DNA from: CAVVJA01 sp963801715
GTDB taxonomy: Bacteria > Actinomycetota > Actinomycetes > Mycobacteriales > Jatrophihabitantaceae
Assembly: GCA_963801715.1 (NCBI GenBank)
Contig: CAWDGB010000017.1
Span: 1 to 64,000, forward strand
Reading direction: 5' to 3'
Length of the DNA stretch: 64,000 bases
Shown here: positions 16,031-26,551 of the stretch, one piece after another
Layout: every line of letters begins with the position of its first letter
Position numbering within the stretch: the first letter of the stretch is position 1
Notes under the pieces: model-generated
Database searches by the model: none
Seen by the model: only the letters and a program-made list of their open reading frames with translations
What the model was told of the DNA's origin: nothing
Position numbers and translations under genes: made by a program

Positions 16031-18665
16031 TTAGGACGTCGACGAGACTTGGCTCACAGGCCGACGACCGGGGTCGGCGGCGTCAAGAGTAGCGAGCCGA
16101 TTCGCCGCTTCGCGCCGGCTTCGCACCCCCAGTTTCTGCAATATCGCGGAGACGTGGTGGTCGACCGTCCGCGGCGAAACTACGAGGCGCTGCGCGATCT
16201 CGGCGTTGGAGATGCCGGTACTCAGCATCCGGAGGATCTCGATCTGACGGTCTGTGAGGCCAGCGGGATTAGCCTCGCGACCGAGCGGTCGCCGGCGGGG
16301 AATCCTGGCCACACCGAGCGCCCGCAGCCGCCGGCGCACGAGGGCAGCGGCCGGCTCCGCACCCAGCTCGAGAAGCAGCTGCAGCGCTTCGAGAGTGGGC
16401 ACCGGTTCGCCTGAGTCGGCGAGTTCCAACGCCTGTTCGTACCGGTTGCCGGCGCGTTCCCAGGAGGCCGCTGCCGTTTGCCAGTCTCCTCGAAGTCCGG
16501 CGGCATATGCCGGTGGACACCCGCGAAATGGTCGACTCAGGTATCCGACCCGGCTGAGGTAGCGCAGCAGCTCGCCACGCTGCACCGACATGCCCTGGCG
16601 GTCAGTACGGTCCAGCAGCAGATCCTGAAACCGGTTGGCCTGTTCCGGGCGTCCGGTCAGCCAGGCGCGCTCGATCCAGGCGAGTCCGGTCGGCACCAGC
16701 CAGTCCAGCACATCCGCCCGTTCCGCGTGCTCGACGGCCTCGGCAAGTATCTGGCTCGCGTCGGGATGGCCCTGGCGGACGAGCAATCTGGCGAGTATCG
16801 GTAGGGTTTCCCGCCCGATCATGCCGGGGTCGTTCTGTCCATCGAGCAAGGACCGCAATCCGGCTACCGCCTCAGGCCAGCGCCCATGCATCGCCATAAG
16901 GCGGTATCGCCGCGCGTCGAGCATGTACGAGTGAACGGGAAAGTCCCGGTTCTGGCTGTAGTCCCGAGCCAGCTCCATATAGTCGGACGCCTCGTCGTAT
17001 CGCCCGAGTCGCCATAAGCCCTCCACGAGGTTGTAATACCCACGCATGACGTATTCGTGATTGTTGAGTTTGCGGGCCGTCGCGATGCTCGTTCGCAGCT
17101 CCTCCTCGCCGTCGATTCGACCAAGTTGCAGGTGGGCGGAGCCTCGGTAGTTACGGCACAAGGCCGCTACATCAGCGGCATGCGACTGTTCGGCGAGGTC
17201 GAGAGCGTCGGAAAGTTTTGGCAGACCCTCCTCTTCTCGATCGACGAGTACCAGCAGACCGCCCAGATTGAGCGTCGCCAGGGCCTGGTCAGGAGCGCCG
17301 CAAGCCCGTTGCGACAGCACCAGCGCCTCCTCGGCGGACTCGCGAGCCGCCGACGTCTGCTCGGTGAGCCACTGCTGACGAGACAAGGCCACCAGCGCGC
17401 GAACGAGCTGAGACTCGGCCCGGACGCCTCGCCATGCTTCGACCGCCGATGCGGCGGCCTGCGCCGCTGCGTGCAGTTGGTTGGAGTTTGACAATGACCA
17501 CGCGTACGCCTCGGTAAGCGAGGCCTGGCGGGCTAGCGGCAGTAACTCTTTGTGCCTCAAGACCTGGGCGTAGCACTGCGCTGCCTGGCGATGCGAGCCG
17601 ACTCGCGACGCCTCGCGCGCCGCCCTCGCGCCATACCGAACGATGGCCTCCTCGTCGCCAGCACCCGCTGCGTGGTGCAGCACCTGGAACGGATCGGAAT
17701 CCGCACGGCCGCACAACAACTGCAAAACGTCGGCGTGTCGGGCCAGCCGCACGCTCACAGGCATTGACTCGTACACCGCGCGACGTGCCAGTTCGTGCCG
17801 GAATACCACGATGTTTCCGCGCATCCGCAACACGCCCGACCGTTCAGCTTCGGCGATGGGCGTCATCTCGTCGACGAGATCGGACAGCACCGACATCTCG
17901 AAGCCTGTCGGTGCGACCGCCAGATACTCCAGCGCCGCCTCGGCGCGCGGGCTCAACTTGCCAACGCGCGCCAGCACCGCGTCGGCCACTGTGGGCGGGA
18001 CGCTCAACTCTGGAGACGCCAGAACCTCGGTAACAAAGAACGGGTTCCCGTCGGTGAGCCGGAACAAGGCGTCGGCATCGACGGCCGAATCGGCGGCAAG
18101 CTCGGTCACGGCGCCCGCGCTCAGCGGCCCAAGAGGCAGGCGCAGAGCCCCGGCCAGTCCGCCGAGTAGGCCACAGTAATGGGTGATTTATGCCCACATC
18201 AGCGTCGCGGTATGTCACGATCAGGACCGCGGGAAGTTCCGATATGCGGCGGGCGACGTGCCGGAGCACGTCCAGCGTCGCGCTGTCGGCCCAGTGGGCG
18301 TCCTCGATGACCAGGACGGTCGGTGATGGCAGCCCGGCCAGCTCGTCGATCACCGCCGCAGGCAGCAGGTCGGGGTTCGCACGGTCCGCCAGTGCGGTGG
18401 CGAGCGGACCCGGACGCGTTCGGGCGATGTCCCACAACGCGCCGAGCGCCCGGGGCGTCAAGAGGTCTTCGCACACGCCCGCCAGGACTCGAGTCCGGGT
18501 CCGCAGCCCGGCAACGAACGTTTGGAGCAGGCTCGTCTTTCCGATTCCGGGTTCGCCCATCACGAGCACGGTCACGCCGCGCCCAGCCGCCGCGCGTTCG
18601 ACCGCCGAGCGCAGTCGATCGAGCTCCGCAGCTCGTTCGAGTAGGCGCGGAACCACGTCGATCAT
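16031..18665 (-). CDS. LuxR-family LAL regulator (ATPase plus HTH), frameshift near 18170
   Basis: A large ATP-binding regulator of about 877 residues. The N-terminal third has Walker A GEPGIGKTS and Walker B VLVIEDAHWAD, the middle is helical TPR-like repeats, and the C-terminus has the LuxR helix-turn-helix (LTDRQIEILRMLSTGISNAE, then SPRTVDHHVSAILQKLGVRS). The reading frame breaks at about 18165-18180: one frame ends after VTYRDADVGINHPLL and the other continues LLGGLAGALRLPLGPLSAG. Total length 2635 fits exactly one extra base. The start at 18665 has AAGGTGAG upstream. It is divergent from the ECF sigma gene. The effector and targets are unknown. Confidence 0.88.
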
Positions 18666-18718
18666 CGTCTCACCTTCGAATGGGCAGGGCCGACGGTTGG
18701 AATAGGCAACCGGCACCG

Positions 18719-19279
18719 ATGTGCCATTCGCCCAAACGCCCGCACGCTGTTGGGGTGATCGATGACGGGTGGCTCGAAGTGGCTTATGCCTGCCACAAAC
18801 GGCGAATGTTTGCTCGCGCGATGCGCGTCGTGGTCGACCGGGATCTCGCTGAGGACGCAGTCCAGGAGGCCTTCGTACGAGCGTGGCGAGCCCGCGCGAC
18901 CTTCGACCCGTCCGTCGGGCCGATTGATAGTTGGCTGGTCGCGATCACCGGCAATGTCGCGGTCGACCTGGCCCGGGCTCGGGCTCGGCGGCCTCCGCTA
19001 AGCGCTTCCGAACCGGATTCACATCAACCGTGGGCCGGCCTTGACCCGATCGATCGGATCGCCTTGCGCTCCGAACTGCGACACGCGCTGCACCGAATCA
19101 AAGTCAATCATCGAATTGCCATTCTCGAGGTGATCGTCAAAGACCGTCCCTACGCCGAGGTAGCCGCCGAATTGGACGTCAACATCCGGACACTTCGCAC
19201 CCGCGTGCACTACGGGCTCCGCCAGCTCCGCACGATCGTGCCCGGAGCGGCATCCGCGAGAGCTGTCGCGCCGGCCTGA
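18719..19279 (+). CDS. ECF-type RNA polymerase sigma factor
   Basis: A sigma-70 family factor of about 186 residues. Region 2 is DLAEDAVQEAFVRAWRA with the following IDSWLVAITGNVAVDLARAR, and region 4 is the helix-turn-helix AEVAAELDVNIRTLRTRVHY. The start could be the ATG at 18719 or the GTG at 18755 (VIDDGWLEVAY); neither has a good ribosome site. No anti-sigma gene is beside it. It is divergent from the LAL regulator by about 50 bases, so the two may be jointly controlled. Confidence 0.87.
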   Translation: MCHSPKRPHAVGVIDDGWLEVAYACHKRRMFARAMRVVVDRDLAEDAVQEAFVRAWRARATFDPSVGPIDSWLVAITGNVAVDLARARARRPPLSASEPDSHQPWAGLDPIDRIALRSELRHALHRIKVNHRIAILEVIVKDRPYAEVAAELDVNIRTLRTRVHYGLRQLRTIVPGAASARAVAPA

Positions 19280-19361
19280 GCGCAGGCGACGGCGACGTCT
19301 GTCGTGAGTCGCCAGCAGCGCGGCGTGATCAGCCTCGGCTACGGTTTGCCGAAGGCGCGCC

Positions 19362-20279
19362 ATGAGTGAGGAGATCGGTGTGGCCCTCCCGCAATCCGGC
19401 ATTTTCGCGCTGGGCAACCTGTCGCACAGCTACCTCGAATTCGATCTTCTCGCCGGCGTCGAACCAGCCGCTCTGGTTACCGCTGTTGCCAGCCTGACCG
19501 AGCCGCGGACGACGATGGGTGGGGTCAACCTCGTCACGGCCTTCCGACCCGAACTGTGGTCCGCGGTCGCTCCCTCGTCCGCGCCGGCAGAAGTCAGTGG
19601 CTTTGCCTCGCCGGTGGTCGCCGCCGACGGCTACGCCATGCCCGCCACCCAGCACGACCTAGCCCTCTGGATCGCCGGCGGCGCGTACGACGTCGTATTC
19701 GACGCCGCCATCGGCATGATCGCTGCGCTGAGCCGCTCCGTCGCGCTGGTCGATGAGACCGTGGGTTGGTCCTATCACCGGGATCTGGACCTCACCGGCT
19801 TCATCGACGGTACGAAGAACCCGCCACTGTCGGTCGCGCCGAAGACGGTCCTCGTCCCGGCAGGGGCACCGGGAGCGGGTGGCTCGGTGTTGCTGCTGCA
19901 GAAATGGGTCCATGACGGGGCCGCGTGGACCTCGCTGAACGTCAAGAGGCAGGAACAGGTCATCGGACGGACGAAGGTCGATAGCGTGGAACTGGTCGAT
20001 CGTCCCGAGACATCCCATGTCGCCCGAACTGACCAGGATGACTTTGGCCAGATATTTCGTCGCAATACGGCGTTCGGCTCGGTGCGGGAACATGGCACCA
20101 TGTTCGTCGGCTTCAGCGCCGAGCAGCGGCACCTCGCCGTGATGCTCGAGAGCATGGCCGGCTTGACCAACGGCGTCCGAGATGAACTCACTCGGTACAG
20201 TCGGCCGGTCACCGGCGCGTACTACTTCGTGCCGTCACTCGACGATCTGGACGCCTTCGCTTCGACGTCCGTCCTCTAG
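19362..20279 (+). CDS. DyP-type heme peroxidase
   Basis: A 305-residue dye-decolorizing peroxidase, probably cytosolic class B since no signal peptide is seen. The family motif GFIDGTKNP contains the distal Asp. The proximal heme His is likely in SHVARTDQDDFGQ, and the distal Arg in IFRRNTAFG. The C-terminal GAYYFVPSLDDL is typical. No encapsulin or iron-uptake genes are adjacent. It lies behind the ECF sigma gene on the same strand, with an 80-base gap. Confidence 0.92.
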   Translation: MSEEIGVALPQSGIFALGNLSHSYLEFDLLAGVEPAALVTAVASLTEPRTTMGGVNLVTAFRPELWSAVAPSSAPAEVSGFASPVVAADGYAMPATQHDLALWIAGGAYDVVFDAAIGMIAALSRSVALVDETVGWSYHRDLDLTGFIDGTKNPPLSVAPKTVLVPAGAPGAGGSVLLLQKWVHDGAAWTSLNVKRQEQVIGRTKVDSVELVDRPETSHVARTDQDDFGQIFRRNTAFGSVREHGTMFVGFSAEQRHLAVMLESMAGLTNGVRDELTRYSRPVTGAYYFVPSLDDLDAFASTSVL

Positions 20280-20408
20280 TCACGAAGCCTCGATGTGCGA
20301 GAATGTCACGTGCGGGACAAGCTGAAGCGCGTGGCGTCACGAAGTGGCGGTCGGTGACAGCCCGGGTAGCGCAGGAGTCGGCCGCCGGAGAGCGATCACA
20401 GGCAGGCT

Positions 20409-20870
20409 GTGCCCGAGACCACTCTATGCAGGCTGTGCGGTACGGAGAACGCACCCAACGCCACAATGTGCGCTTGGTGTGAAACCAGCCTGACCGATCC
20501 GTTCCGCAATTCGAGAAAGCGTCAGGCCGACGCGCGCCCGATGATGGTGGACTCGCGTCGGTCGAGCGACGCGATCCCCTACGGGGCCGACAATCCGATC
20601 GACCGCTGGTTGGCCGCAATCGGGAACGTCTTGGTCATTTCCACGTTGGTCGGCATCCTGGTGGCGTGTCCCATCGCGGTCACCCTCCTGCTGCACAAGC
20701 AAGAAGCGGTGGATAAGGCGGGTGCGTACTACTCGGGTCCGTCGTCGCATCCGACCAGCGAGTTTCCGCGCTATGGCGCGTTGAGCATCATTCCCTCGCT
20801 CGCCTTCGCGCTCACCATCTACTTGCTGTTCCGATGGGTAACCCGCAAGCGAAACGACGACCACTGGTAG
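20409..20870 (+). CDS. Zinc-ribbon membrane protein (153 aa)
   Basis: Residues 7-26 form a four-cysteine zinc ribbon (CRLCGTENAPNATMCAWC). After a polar linker come two hydrophobic helices (IGNVLVISTLVGILVACPIA and IIPSLAFALTIYLLFRWV), so the ribbon is probably cytosolic and membrane tethered. The start is the GTG at 20409. Family not recognised; such proteins are often hypothetical in actinobacteria. A palindromic repeat follows within 10 bases of the stop. Confidence 0.75.
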   Translation: MPETTLCRLCGTENAPNATMCAWCETSLTDPFRNSRKRQADARPMMVDSRRSSDAIPYGADNPIDRWLAAIGNVLVISTLVGILVACPIAVTLLLHKQEAVDKAGAYYSGPSSHPTSEFPRYGALSIIPSLAFALTIYLLFRWVTRKRNDDHW

Positions 20871-20879
20871 AAAGGTTGA

Positions 20880-20924
20880 TGATCTTGGACTTGTCGTTGG
20901 TCTAGAGCGATAACTCCAAGATCA
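20880..20924. repeat. Dispersed palindrome, copy B
   Basis: Arms TGATCTTGGACTT (20880-20892) and AACTCCAAGATCA (20912-20924) pair with one mismatch around a 19-base loop. It begins 9 bases after the stop of the zinc-ribbon gene. The arms match copies A, C and D; the loop does not. Confidence 0.85.
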
Positions 20925-21036
20925 CGAGCTGGACCGTGCATTGAGCCGTTGAGCGCGTTAATCAAATACCCCGCTAATCCGATCATCTCTGTTGTTCCGG
21001 TAGACTTAGCCGAAGACCCTCCCGGAAGGGATAGCG

Positions 21037-21984
21037 GTGGACTGGACGCTGGCAATCGGGGCGCTGTGTGTCGGCATCGTCGTAGGTCTGACCGGCATGG
21101 GCGGCGGTGCGTTGATGACGCCGATGCTGGTGCTGTTCTTCGGGGTATCCCCGCTGGCTGCAGTATCCAGCGACCTCGTGGCCAGCGCCGTGATGAAGCC
21201 GGTCGGGTCGGCCGTTCATCTTCGCAACCGCACTGTGCGCATGGACCTCGTGCGATGGCTCTGCGTCGGGTCGGTTCCAGCCGCTTTTGCGGGCGTTCTC
21301 GTCGCCAAGGCCCTGGGCCGGAGTGCCGGGATCGAGGTGTTCCTGCAGAGAGCACTCGGCGTCGCTTTGATCGTCGCGGCGACTGGGCTGTTCGTGCGCG
21401 CCTATCTGCGCCTAGCCGAACGGGCCCGGCATCGCGACGGTCGGCGGGAGGCCGATCCGATCGGTCCCCCGGTGATCGACGTCCGCCCGCTACCGACCAT
21501 TGCGATCGGCGCGATCGGCGGACTCGTCGTCGGCATCACGTCCGTGGGTTCGGGTTCGCTGATCATCATTGCGCTCATGCTGCTGTACCCAACGCTGCGC
21601 GCGAGTGAGCTCGTGGGCACGGACCTCGTCCAGGCGGTGCCGCTCGTGGCCTCGGCGGCGATCGGCCATCTGATCTTCGGCGACTTCCAGCTCAGCATCA
21701 CCTCGGCGCTCCTGGTCGGCTCGATTCCGGGGGCGTACATCGGCGCCAAGCTGTCGACGCGGCTAAGTGGTGCCCTGATCCGGCGGGCACTCGCCTTCGT
21801 GCTACTCGCCTCTGCCCTGAAGCTGCTGGGCGTCGGCACGGGGCTCACGGCAGCGCTGCTCCTCGCCGTGGCGATTCTGGCCGGTCCGGTGTGGATGCTG
21901 CTCCGCAAGCGGCACGGCTTCCGCGCTCTGCCGCGCCACGAGCCGGCCGTGCGGACGGCGCAGCTTGACCAGGTGGCTGCGTAG
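21037..21984 (+). CDS. TauE/SafE-family membrane exporter
   Basis: A 315-residue integral membrane protein of the sulfite/sulfonate-exporter-like family. Two homologous halves each begin with the glycine-rich signature helix: GIVVGLTGMGGGALMTPML near the N-terminus and GLVVGITSVGSGSLIIIAL in the middle. About eight helices are visible. The start is the GTG at 21037 with GGAAGGGA upstream. Family members export anions such as sulfite, sulfoacetate or thiosulfate; the substrate here is not shown by neighbours. Confidence 0.9.
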   Translation: MDWTLAIGALCVGIVVGLTGMGGGALMTPMLVLFFGVSPLAAVSSDLVASAVMKPVGSAVHLRNRTVRMDLVRWLCVGSVPAAFAGVLVAKALGRSAGIEVFLQRALGVALIVAATGLFVRAYLRLAERARHRDGRREADPIGPPVIDVRPLPTIAIGAIGGLVVGITSVGSGSLIIIALMLLYPTLRASELVGTDLVQAVPLVASAAIGHLIFGDFQLSITSALLVGSIPGAYIGAKLSTRLSGALIRRALAFVLLASALKLLGVGTGLTAALLLAVAILAGPVWMLLRKRHGFRALPRHEPAVRTAQLDQVAA

Positions 21985-22063
21985 CCACCCGGCGCCGCGC
22001 GTTGGCGCAGCCGCCACACGCCAAGCGTGGAACGGCGGCGATGGGTCAATACGTCAGATAGGT

Positions 22064-22987
22064 GTGCGTGGTCGTTTGGTGGCCGTTGTCTCGCTCCTGG
22101 CAGCTGTCGTCGCCGGCTGCGCCGAAGTCACTGGTCCTGGGGACGAAGCATCAACCTCGGCGCGCGGAGCCCCACCGAGCACACCCCAGTCGAGCGAGAG
22201 CAGGTCGGCCGTGCCGGCCGCCGCGAGGATGTGGGCGTCGTTCCCAGCCGCCACCAGTCCTCGGCCGATCATCCTGCTCGGCCCAGAAGCCCTCGGACCG
22301 CAAGCCTTTCCCGACGGCGACCGGAAGCTAGCCTTTGCCGAGGGCCGAGTCCAACTGGCGACCTCGCTGCCGCCCAGTCCGGCCGTGCGCGATGGGTATC
22401 CGCTGCTGACCGCGAGGCAGGCGTTCGAGCAACTCAGGTCAGCCAACAAGGGGATGGCCAAGGGCCCGCCGACGAGTGCGACGGTGTTCGTTACTGCTAT
22501 CGCGCTCACCGACTACAACTTCCCCACTGACCGTGGGACCCACTCGTTGCCGGCCTGGCGGATGCACCTGCGCGACGTGACTGGCGACGTCTATGTCCTC
22601 GCGGTGTCACCCAGTGCGCGGTATGAGCTCCCGAGCGAAGTGGGAATGTACGACGCCGGACGTGCTGTGCCGGGCGCGGACGGACGCCGACTGACGATCA
22701 GCTTCATCGCCCATCACGACTCCACCGGTCCCTGCGATCCCGGCTACAGCAGCAGCCTGCGAGTAGCCCAGACGCCGACCGCGATCGTGCTGGCCGTCAC
22801 TATGACGCTCGAGCCGCAGACGCCGCCCCCGAACGTAGCGTGTCCCGCGTCGGGAGCGTCAGCCCTCGTGCCGGCACCGCCGATCCCGGGTGCGCCTGGC
22901 ACCCGCACTATTACGCTGGCGGAACCGCTCGGCGGCCGCGTCGTGGTCGACGATCGCGGCACTCCCTACGTCGTCAGTGCTCACTGA
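22064..22987 (+). CDS. Secreted lipoprotein of unknown function (307 aa)
   Basis: A lipoprotein signal: the start RGRLVAVVSLL is followed by the lipobox VVAGC about residue 18, then a Ser/Thr/Pro-rich linker. The mature domain of about 250 residues has aromatic beta-strand-like segments (ITLAEPLGGRVVVDDRG at the end) and two cysteines. I use the GTG at 22064; other nearby GTG codons would also fit. No family recognised. Confidence 0.72.
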   Translation: MRGRLVAVVSLLAAVVAGCAEVTGPGDEASTSARGAPPSTPQSSESRSAVPAAARMWASFPAATSPRPIILLGPEALGPQAFPDGDRKLAFAEGRVQLATSLPPSPAVRDGYPLLTARQAFEQLRSANKGMAKGPPTSATVFVTAIALTDYNFPTDRGTHSLPAWRMHLRDVTGDVYVLAVSPSARYELPSEVGMYDAGRAVPGADGRRLTISFIAHHDSTGPCDPGYSSSLRVAQTPTAIVLAVTMTLEPQTPPPNVACPASGASALVPAPPIPGAPGTRTITLAEPLGGRVVVDDRGTPYVVSAH

Positions 22988-23174
22988 TCCAGGTATCGTC
23001 ACGCGACGGCTCGCCCCACGATTCGGTGACTGGAGGCTCTTTGCCGACGATACGGCTCGCCGTCTCACATTCAGACGCCGTCTGGAGGCCGTCGACTAGC
23101 ATATGGACTCGCCTACGTGGTTCCACGGCGACTAGACGTCGCGTTGCGACAGGTCGGAAGCCATCGGAGGAGGC

Positions 23175-24221
23175 GTGACAAAGGTGTCGCCGGACGCGAC
23201 CTTGCGGCAAGGTGGGGACCTCCGCGGTCTCTCTGCCGACCGCGCCTATTTGGATTTAGGCACCTGCGTCAATCGGTACGGCCCGCCGCCGAGCGTTGCG
23301 TCCGCATTGCGGGAACTTGACATCACTCGCCTGCGCCCTCACCCGTACGACGCCGAACAGATGTTCGCCTCCGCTTACGCGGAATACCTTGGCGTGCGGC
23401 CCGATGAGCTGGTTGCTGGTCGCGGGATCACCGAGTTCATTCGCCTTCTCGGGCGGTTGCTGCCGGCTGACCGCGTCGCCGTCGTCGTTCCGGACTACAC
23501 CGACAGCATTCGGTCGTTCGGTAACCACCTGGCCGCTGCGACCGGTGCGAGCGACACACCGGACACCCGGTTGGCCCGAATCGCCGAGGGCATGGCGAAC
23601 TACGACTACGTAGTGATTTCCAATCCGAATAATCCGCTGGGAATCTATATCCAGGCTGACGACCTGACCGCTGTGTGCCGCGCTCATTCTCGCTCGACGC
23701 TCATCGTCGATGAGGCGTACATCGACTTCACGACTGACGGTGTGCGGCAATCGATGATCTTCGCTGACGTGCCCAATGTCGTTGTGCTGCAGTCACCGAA
23801 CAAGCTGTTCGGCATCGCGGGGACCAGGACCGGTGCGTTGTGGAGCGGGAGTTCGGCTCTGCGCGAGCGCATCTCGGCGGAGCGGCTGAACTGGCCAATA
23901 TCGTATTTGGACGCCTTGGTGTCCAGCTCAGCGTTGCGGTCGCCGGAATGGGTCGCCATGACGAGGAACCGCCTGCTCACGACGGCCGCCGAGATGGAGG
24001 TTCTGCTGCAGAAGAGATTCGCTGGGGTGGTAACGGACGTGCCCGTGCACTACCGCTTCGTGGCTACTGATGACGCGATCGACGTGCATGCCGGACTGGC
24101 CGAAGCCGGGATCGCCGTGCGGGTTTTCTCCAAGAAGCAGCGAGGACGAGTCACTGGCCTCCGGATTACCGCGCCGAGGGACGATGAGTTCCACCAGCTG
24201 GCCGCGGCATTGAGCGGATGA
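23175..24221 (+). CDS. Fold-type I PLP aminotransferase (HisC/CobC-like)
   Basis: A 348-residue PLP enzyme of class I/II. Visible are the asparagine motif ISNPNNPLG, the Asp/Tyr pair IVDEAYIDF, the PLP-lysine in SPNKLFGIAGTRTG, and a C-terminal Arg in LRITAPRDDE. It resembles histidinol-phosphate aminotransferases and threonine-phosphate decarboxylases. GGAGG sits just before the GTG start. Its stop overlaps the ATG of the MurT gene (ATGA), so it belongs to the same translational unit as MurT-GatD. No histidine or cobamide genes are near. A role in supplying or modifying a cell-wall amino acid is inference only. Confidence 0.85.
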   Translation: MTKVSPDATLRQGGDLRGLSADRAYLDLGTCVNRYGPPPSVASALRELDITRLRPHPYDAEQMFASAYAEYLGVRPDELVAGRGITEFIRLLGRLLPADRVAVVVPDYTDSIRSFGNHLAAATGASDTPDTRLARIAEGMANYDYVVISNPNNPLGIYIQADDLTAVCRAHSRSTLIVDEAYIDFTTDGVRQSMIFADVPNVVVLQSPNKLFGIAGTRTGALWSGSSALRERISAERLNWPISYLDALVSSSALRSPEWVAMTRNRLLTTAAEMEVLLQKRFAGVVTDVPVHYRFVATDDAIDVHAGLAEAGIAVRVFSKKQRGRVTGLRITAPRDDEFHQLAAALSG

Positions 24222-25676
24222 CGCAGCCGGGTGCCAGGCAGTCTCGTCCGCAGAGTAGCGATGCGCCACTGACCCGGACGGCGCGTCACCATCTGCCGCG
24301 CCTCATCGCCGCTATCGCCGCGGGCAAGAGGCGTCGCGAGGACTTCCCGGTTGCTCGGGCGAGGCGGTGGCGCGTCGCTTCCGGGCATGGTCGCGCGGCG
24401 AATCGACCCCCAAGTACTTGCCCGCCTCGTCGCGGCGCAGCCGGTCCGCGCCGTGGGCGTGACTGGGAGCAACGGCAAGACGACGACCTCGCGCTTGGCC
24501 GCTGCCCTGCTGCGAGGAGAAGGGCACGCCGTAGCCCACAACTCCGCTGGGGCAAACCTCATTCAGGGGGTCACATCCCTCGCGGTGAACGCGGCGACTG
24601 TCTCGGGAACGCTGCCGATCGATATCTTCCTGGCCGAAGTGGACGAGGGCGCGCTCCTCCAGGTGGCCCCGGAGATGTCCCTGGAAGTGCTCGTCGTTAC
24701 GTCGCTGTTCCGCGACCAGCTCGACCGTTTCGGCGAGATCTACGCGCTGGCTGGCGCCATTGAGTCGGTCGCAGTGACTCTCGAGCCGGAGGCCACAGTC
24801 ATCGTGAACGGCGACGACCCGATGGTCGCCGATATGGCCCATGACCGGACCGGGCGACGGCTGACCTTCGGCCTGGAGGTCGCCGAGTCGTTCGACCGAA
24901 TCAGCGGCGCAGCCGACAGCATTCGATGTCCGCGATGTCGAGGTGATCTCCGCTACGACCATGTGTATCTGAGCCACCTCGGTTCCTACCGGTGCGATAA
25001 ATGCGGATATGGTCGGCCCTCCCTCGACGTCGCGGTCACGGAAATACGCGTACAAGGGCTACAGGCGACCGACTGCACCGTTCGCACCCCAGCGGGCGAG
25101 TATCAGTTGTCGATCCCGCAAGCCGGTGTCCACGTCGCCTACAACGCGGCTGCGGCGCTGGCGATCTGCTACGCACTCAACATCCCGGTGCCCCACGCCT
25201 CGGCATCTTTGGCGTCGGTGCAACCCGCATTCGGCCGAATGGAACACATCCATGCAGCCGGTTGCGACATGGTGGTGGTGTTCGCGAAGAACCCGACGTC
25301 GTTCAACACCACGTTGCGCACACTCGACCGGGCCGGTGAACCGCGACATCTGCTGACCGCGTTCAGCAACACTCTCGTCGACGGCGAAGACTTCGGCTGG
25401 CTATGGGATGTCGACCTCGAAAGTATCGCGGAGCGGCTGCAGCACGTTACGGTCTCTGGCTTGCGATGCGATGAGCTTGCGACCCGGTTGAAATACGCCG
25501 GCGTGCCGGCGGAACGGATGACCGTGGTACCGGATCGGCCGGCTGCCCTCGACCATGCGCTCGCGAGACTTCCAGCCGGTGAACGGCTGAGTATCGTCAG
25601 CGGCTATACGCCGACTATCGAGTTTCGGCAGGAGATGTTCCGGCGGGGTTGGGTGCAAAGGTACTGGCGCACATGA
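24218..25676 (+). CDS. murT: MurT, lipid II isoglutaminyl synthase ATPase subunit, frameshift near 24328
   Basis: With GatD it amidates the alpha-carboxyl of D-Glu in lipid II. Visible are the Mur-ligase ATP loop GVTGSNGKTTTSRL, the inserted Cys4 zinc ribbon (CPRCRGDL and CDKCGYG) and the C-terminal DUF1727 domain. From a TTG at 24351 the protein would start abruptly at LLGRGGGASLPG. In another frame the ATG at 24218, overlapping the aminotransferase stop, reads LPRLIAAIAAGK, which joins the main frame after one base near 24328. Length 1459 fits exactly one extra base, giving about 485 residues. GatD overlaps its stop by four bases. Confidence 0.88.
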
Positions 25677-26470
25677 CTGACTTTCCTACTTTGCGATTCG
25701 CCCACCTGTACCCGGCGCTGTTGAATGTGGCAGGCGATGGCGGCAATCTCATGGCGCTACGGCGCCGCTCCGCATGGCGAGGCATCCCGACGGAGACCGT
25801 CGATGTCGGAATTGGCCAGCATCCGGACTTCACCCAATTCGACATCGTCCTCTTCCACGGCGGTCAGGACGTCGAAATGGGCATCGTAGCGAGCGATTTG
25901 CGTCACAAGGCGTCCTCCTTTCGCGAGGCGGCCGATGCCGGGATAACGATGCTCGCCGTGTGTGCCGGCCTCCAGCTACTAGGCCACCGGTACATTCCCT
26001 CCTCCGGACCCGCTCTCGACGGCGCGGCCGTCCTAGACCTGGAGACGCGAGGTGGCCCGCAGCGATTCATGCAACATGCCGCGTGCGACGTCACGTTTGG
26101 CGAGGACACGCAGACCGTGGTCGGCTTCGAGAATCACTCTGGCGTCACGGATCTGGGCCCGGGAGCACGACCGTTCGGCCGGGTACTCGCTGGCGCCGGG
26201 AACAACGGGCGCGATCAGACTGAGGGCGCCATTCGAGATCGCGTTTTCGCCACGTACTTGCACGGGCCAGTGCTGCCGAAGAATCCGTGGTTGGCCGACC
26301 TACTGCTTGCGCTCGCCCTCGAGCATGCCGTCGGAGCTCCGGTCACTCTCGACCCGCTCGACGATGCTATCGAGCAGCGGAATCATTCCGTCGCACTCCA
26401 GAAGGCAATGCGCAACCGGGGCCAGCGGACCGCCATTGAGCCGGCTCGACTCGGTCGAAGCGTGAGCTGA
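25673..26470 (+). CDS. gatD: GatD, lipid II isoglutaminyl synthase glutaminase subunit
   Basis: Supplies ammonia from glutamine to MurT for amidation of D-Glu in peptidoglycan precursors. A 265-residue class-I-like glutamine amidotransferase related to CobB/CobQ. The nucleophile Cys is in MLAVCAGLQLLGHRY and the catalytic His in TYLHGPVLPKNP. The ATG at 25673 overlaps the MurT stop (ATGA). Homologues commonly sit next to MurT, and this pair is often essential in Gram-positive bacteria. Confidence 0.95.
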   Translation: MTDFPTLRFAHLYPALLNVAGDGGNLMALRRRSAWRGIPTETVDVGIGQHPDFTQFDIVLFHGGQDVEMGIVASDLRHKASSFREAADAGITMLAVCAGLQLLGHRYIPSSGPALDGAAVLDLETRGGPQRFMQHAACDVTFGEDTQTVVGFENHSGVTDLGPGARPFGRVLAGAGNNGRDQTEGAIRDRVFATYLHGPVLPKNPWLADLLLALALEHAVGAPVTLDPLDDAIEQRNHSVALQKAMRNRGQRTAIEPARLGRSVS

Positions 26471-26551
26471 CCGCCCTCGTCCGGCCAGCCGGCCGGGGGC
26501 CGCAGGGTCTGGATGGCATCGACCTGGCTTAGGCCTGTTCCTCGCGGGATC

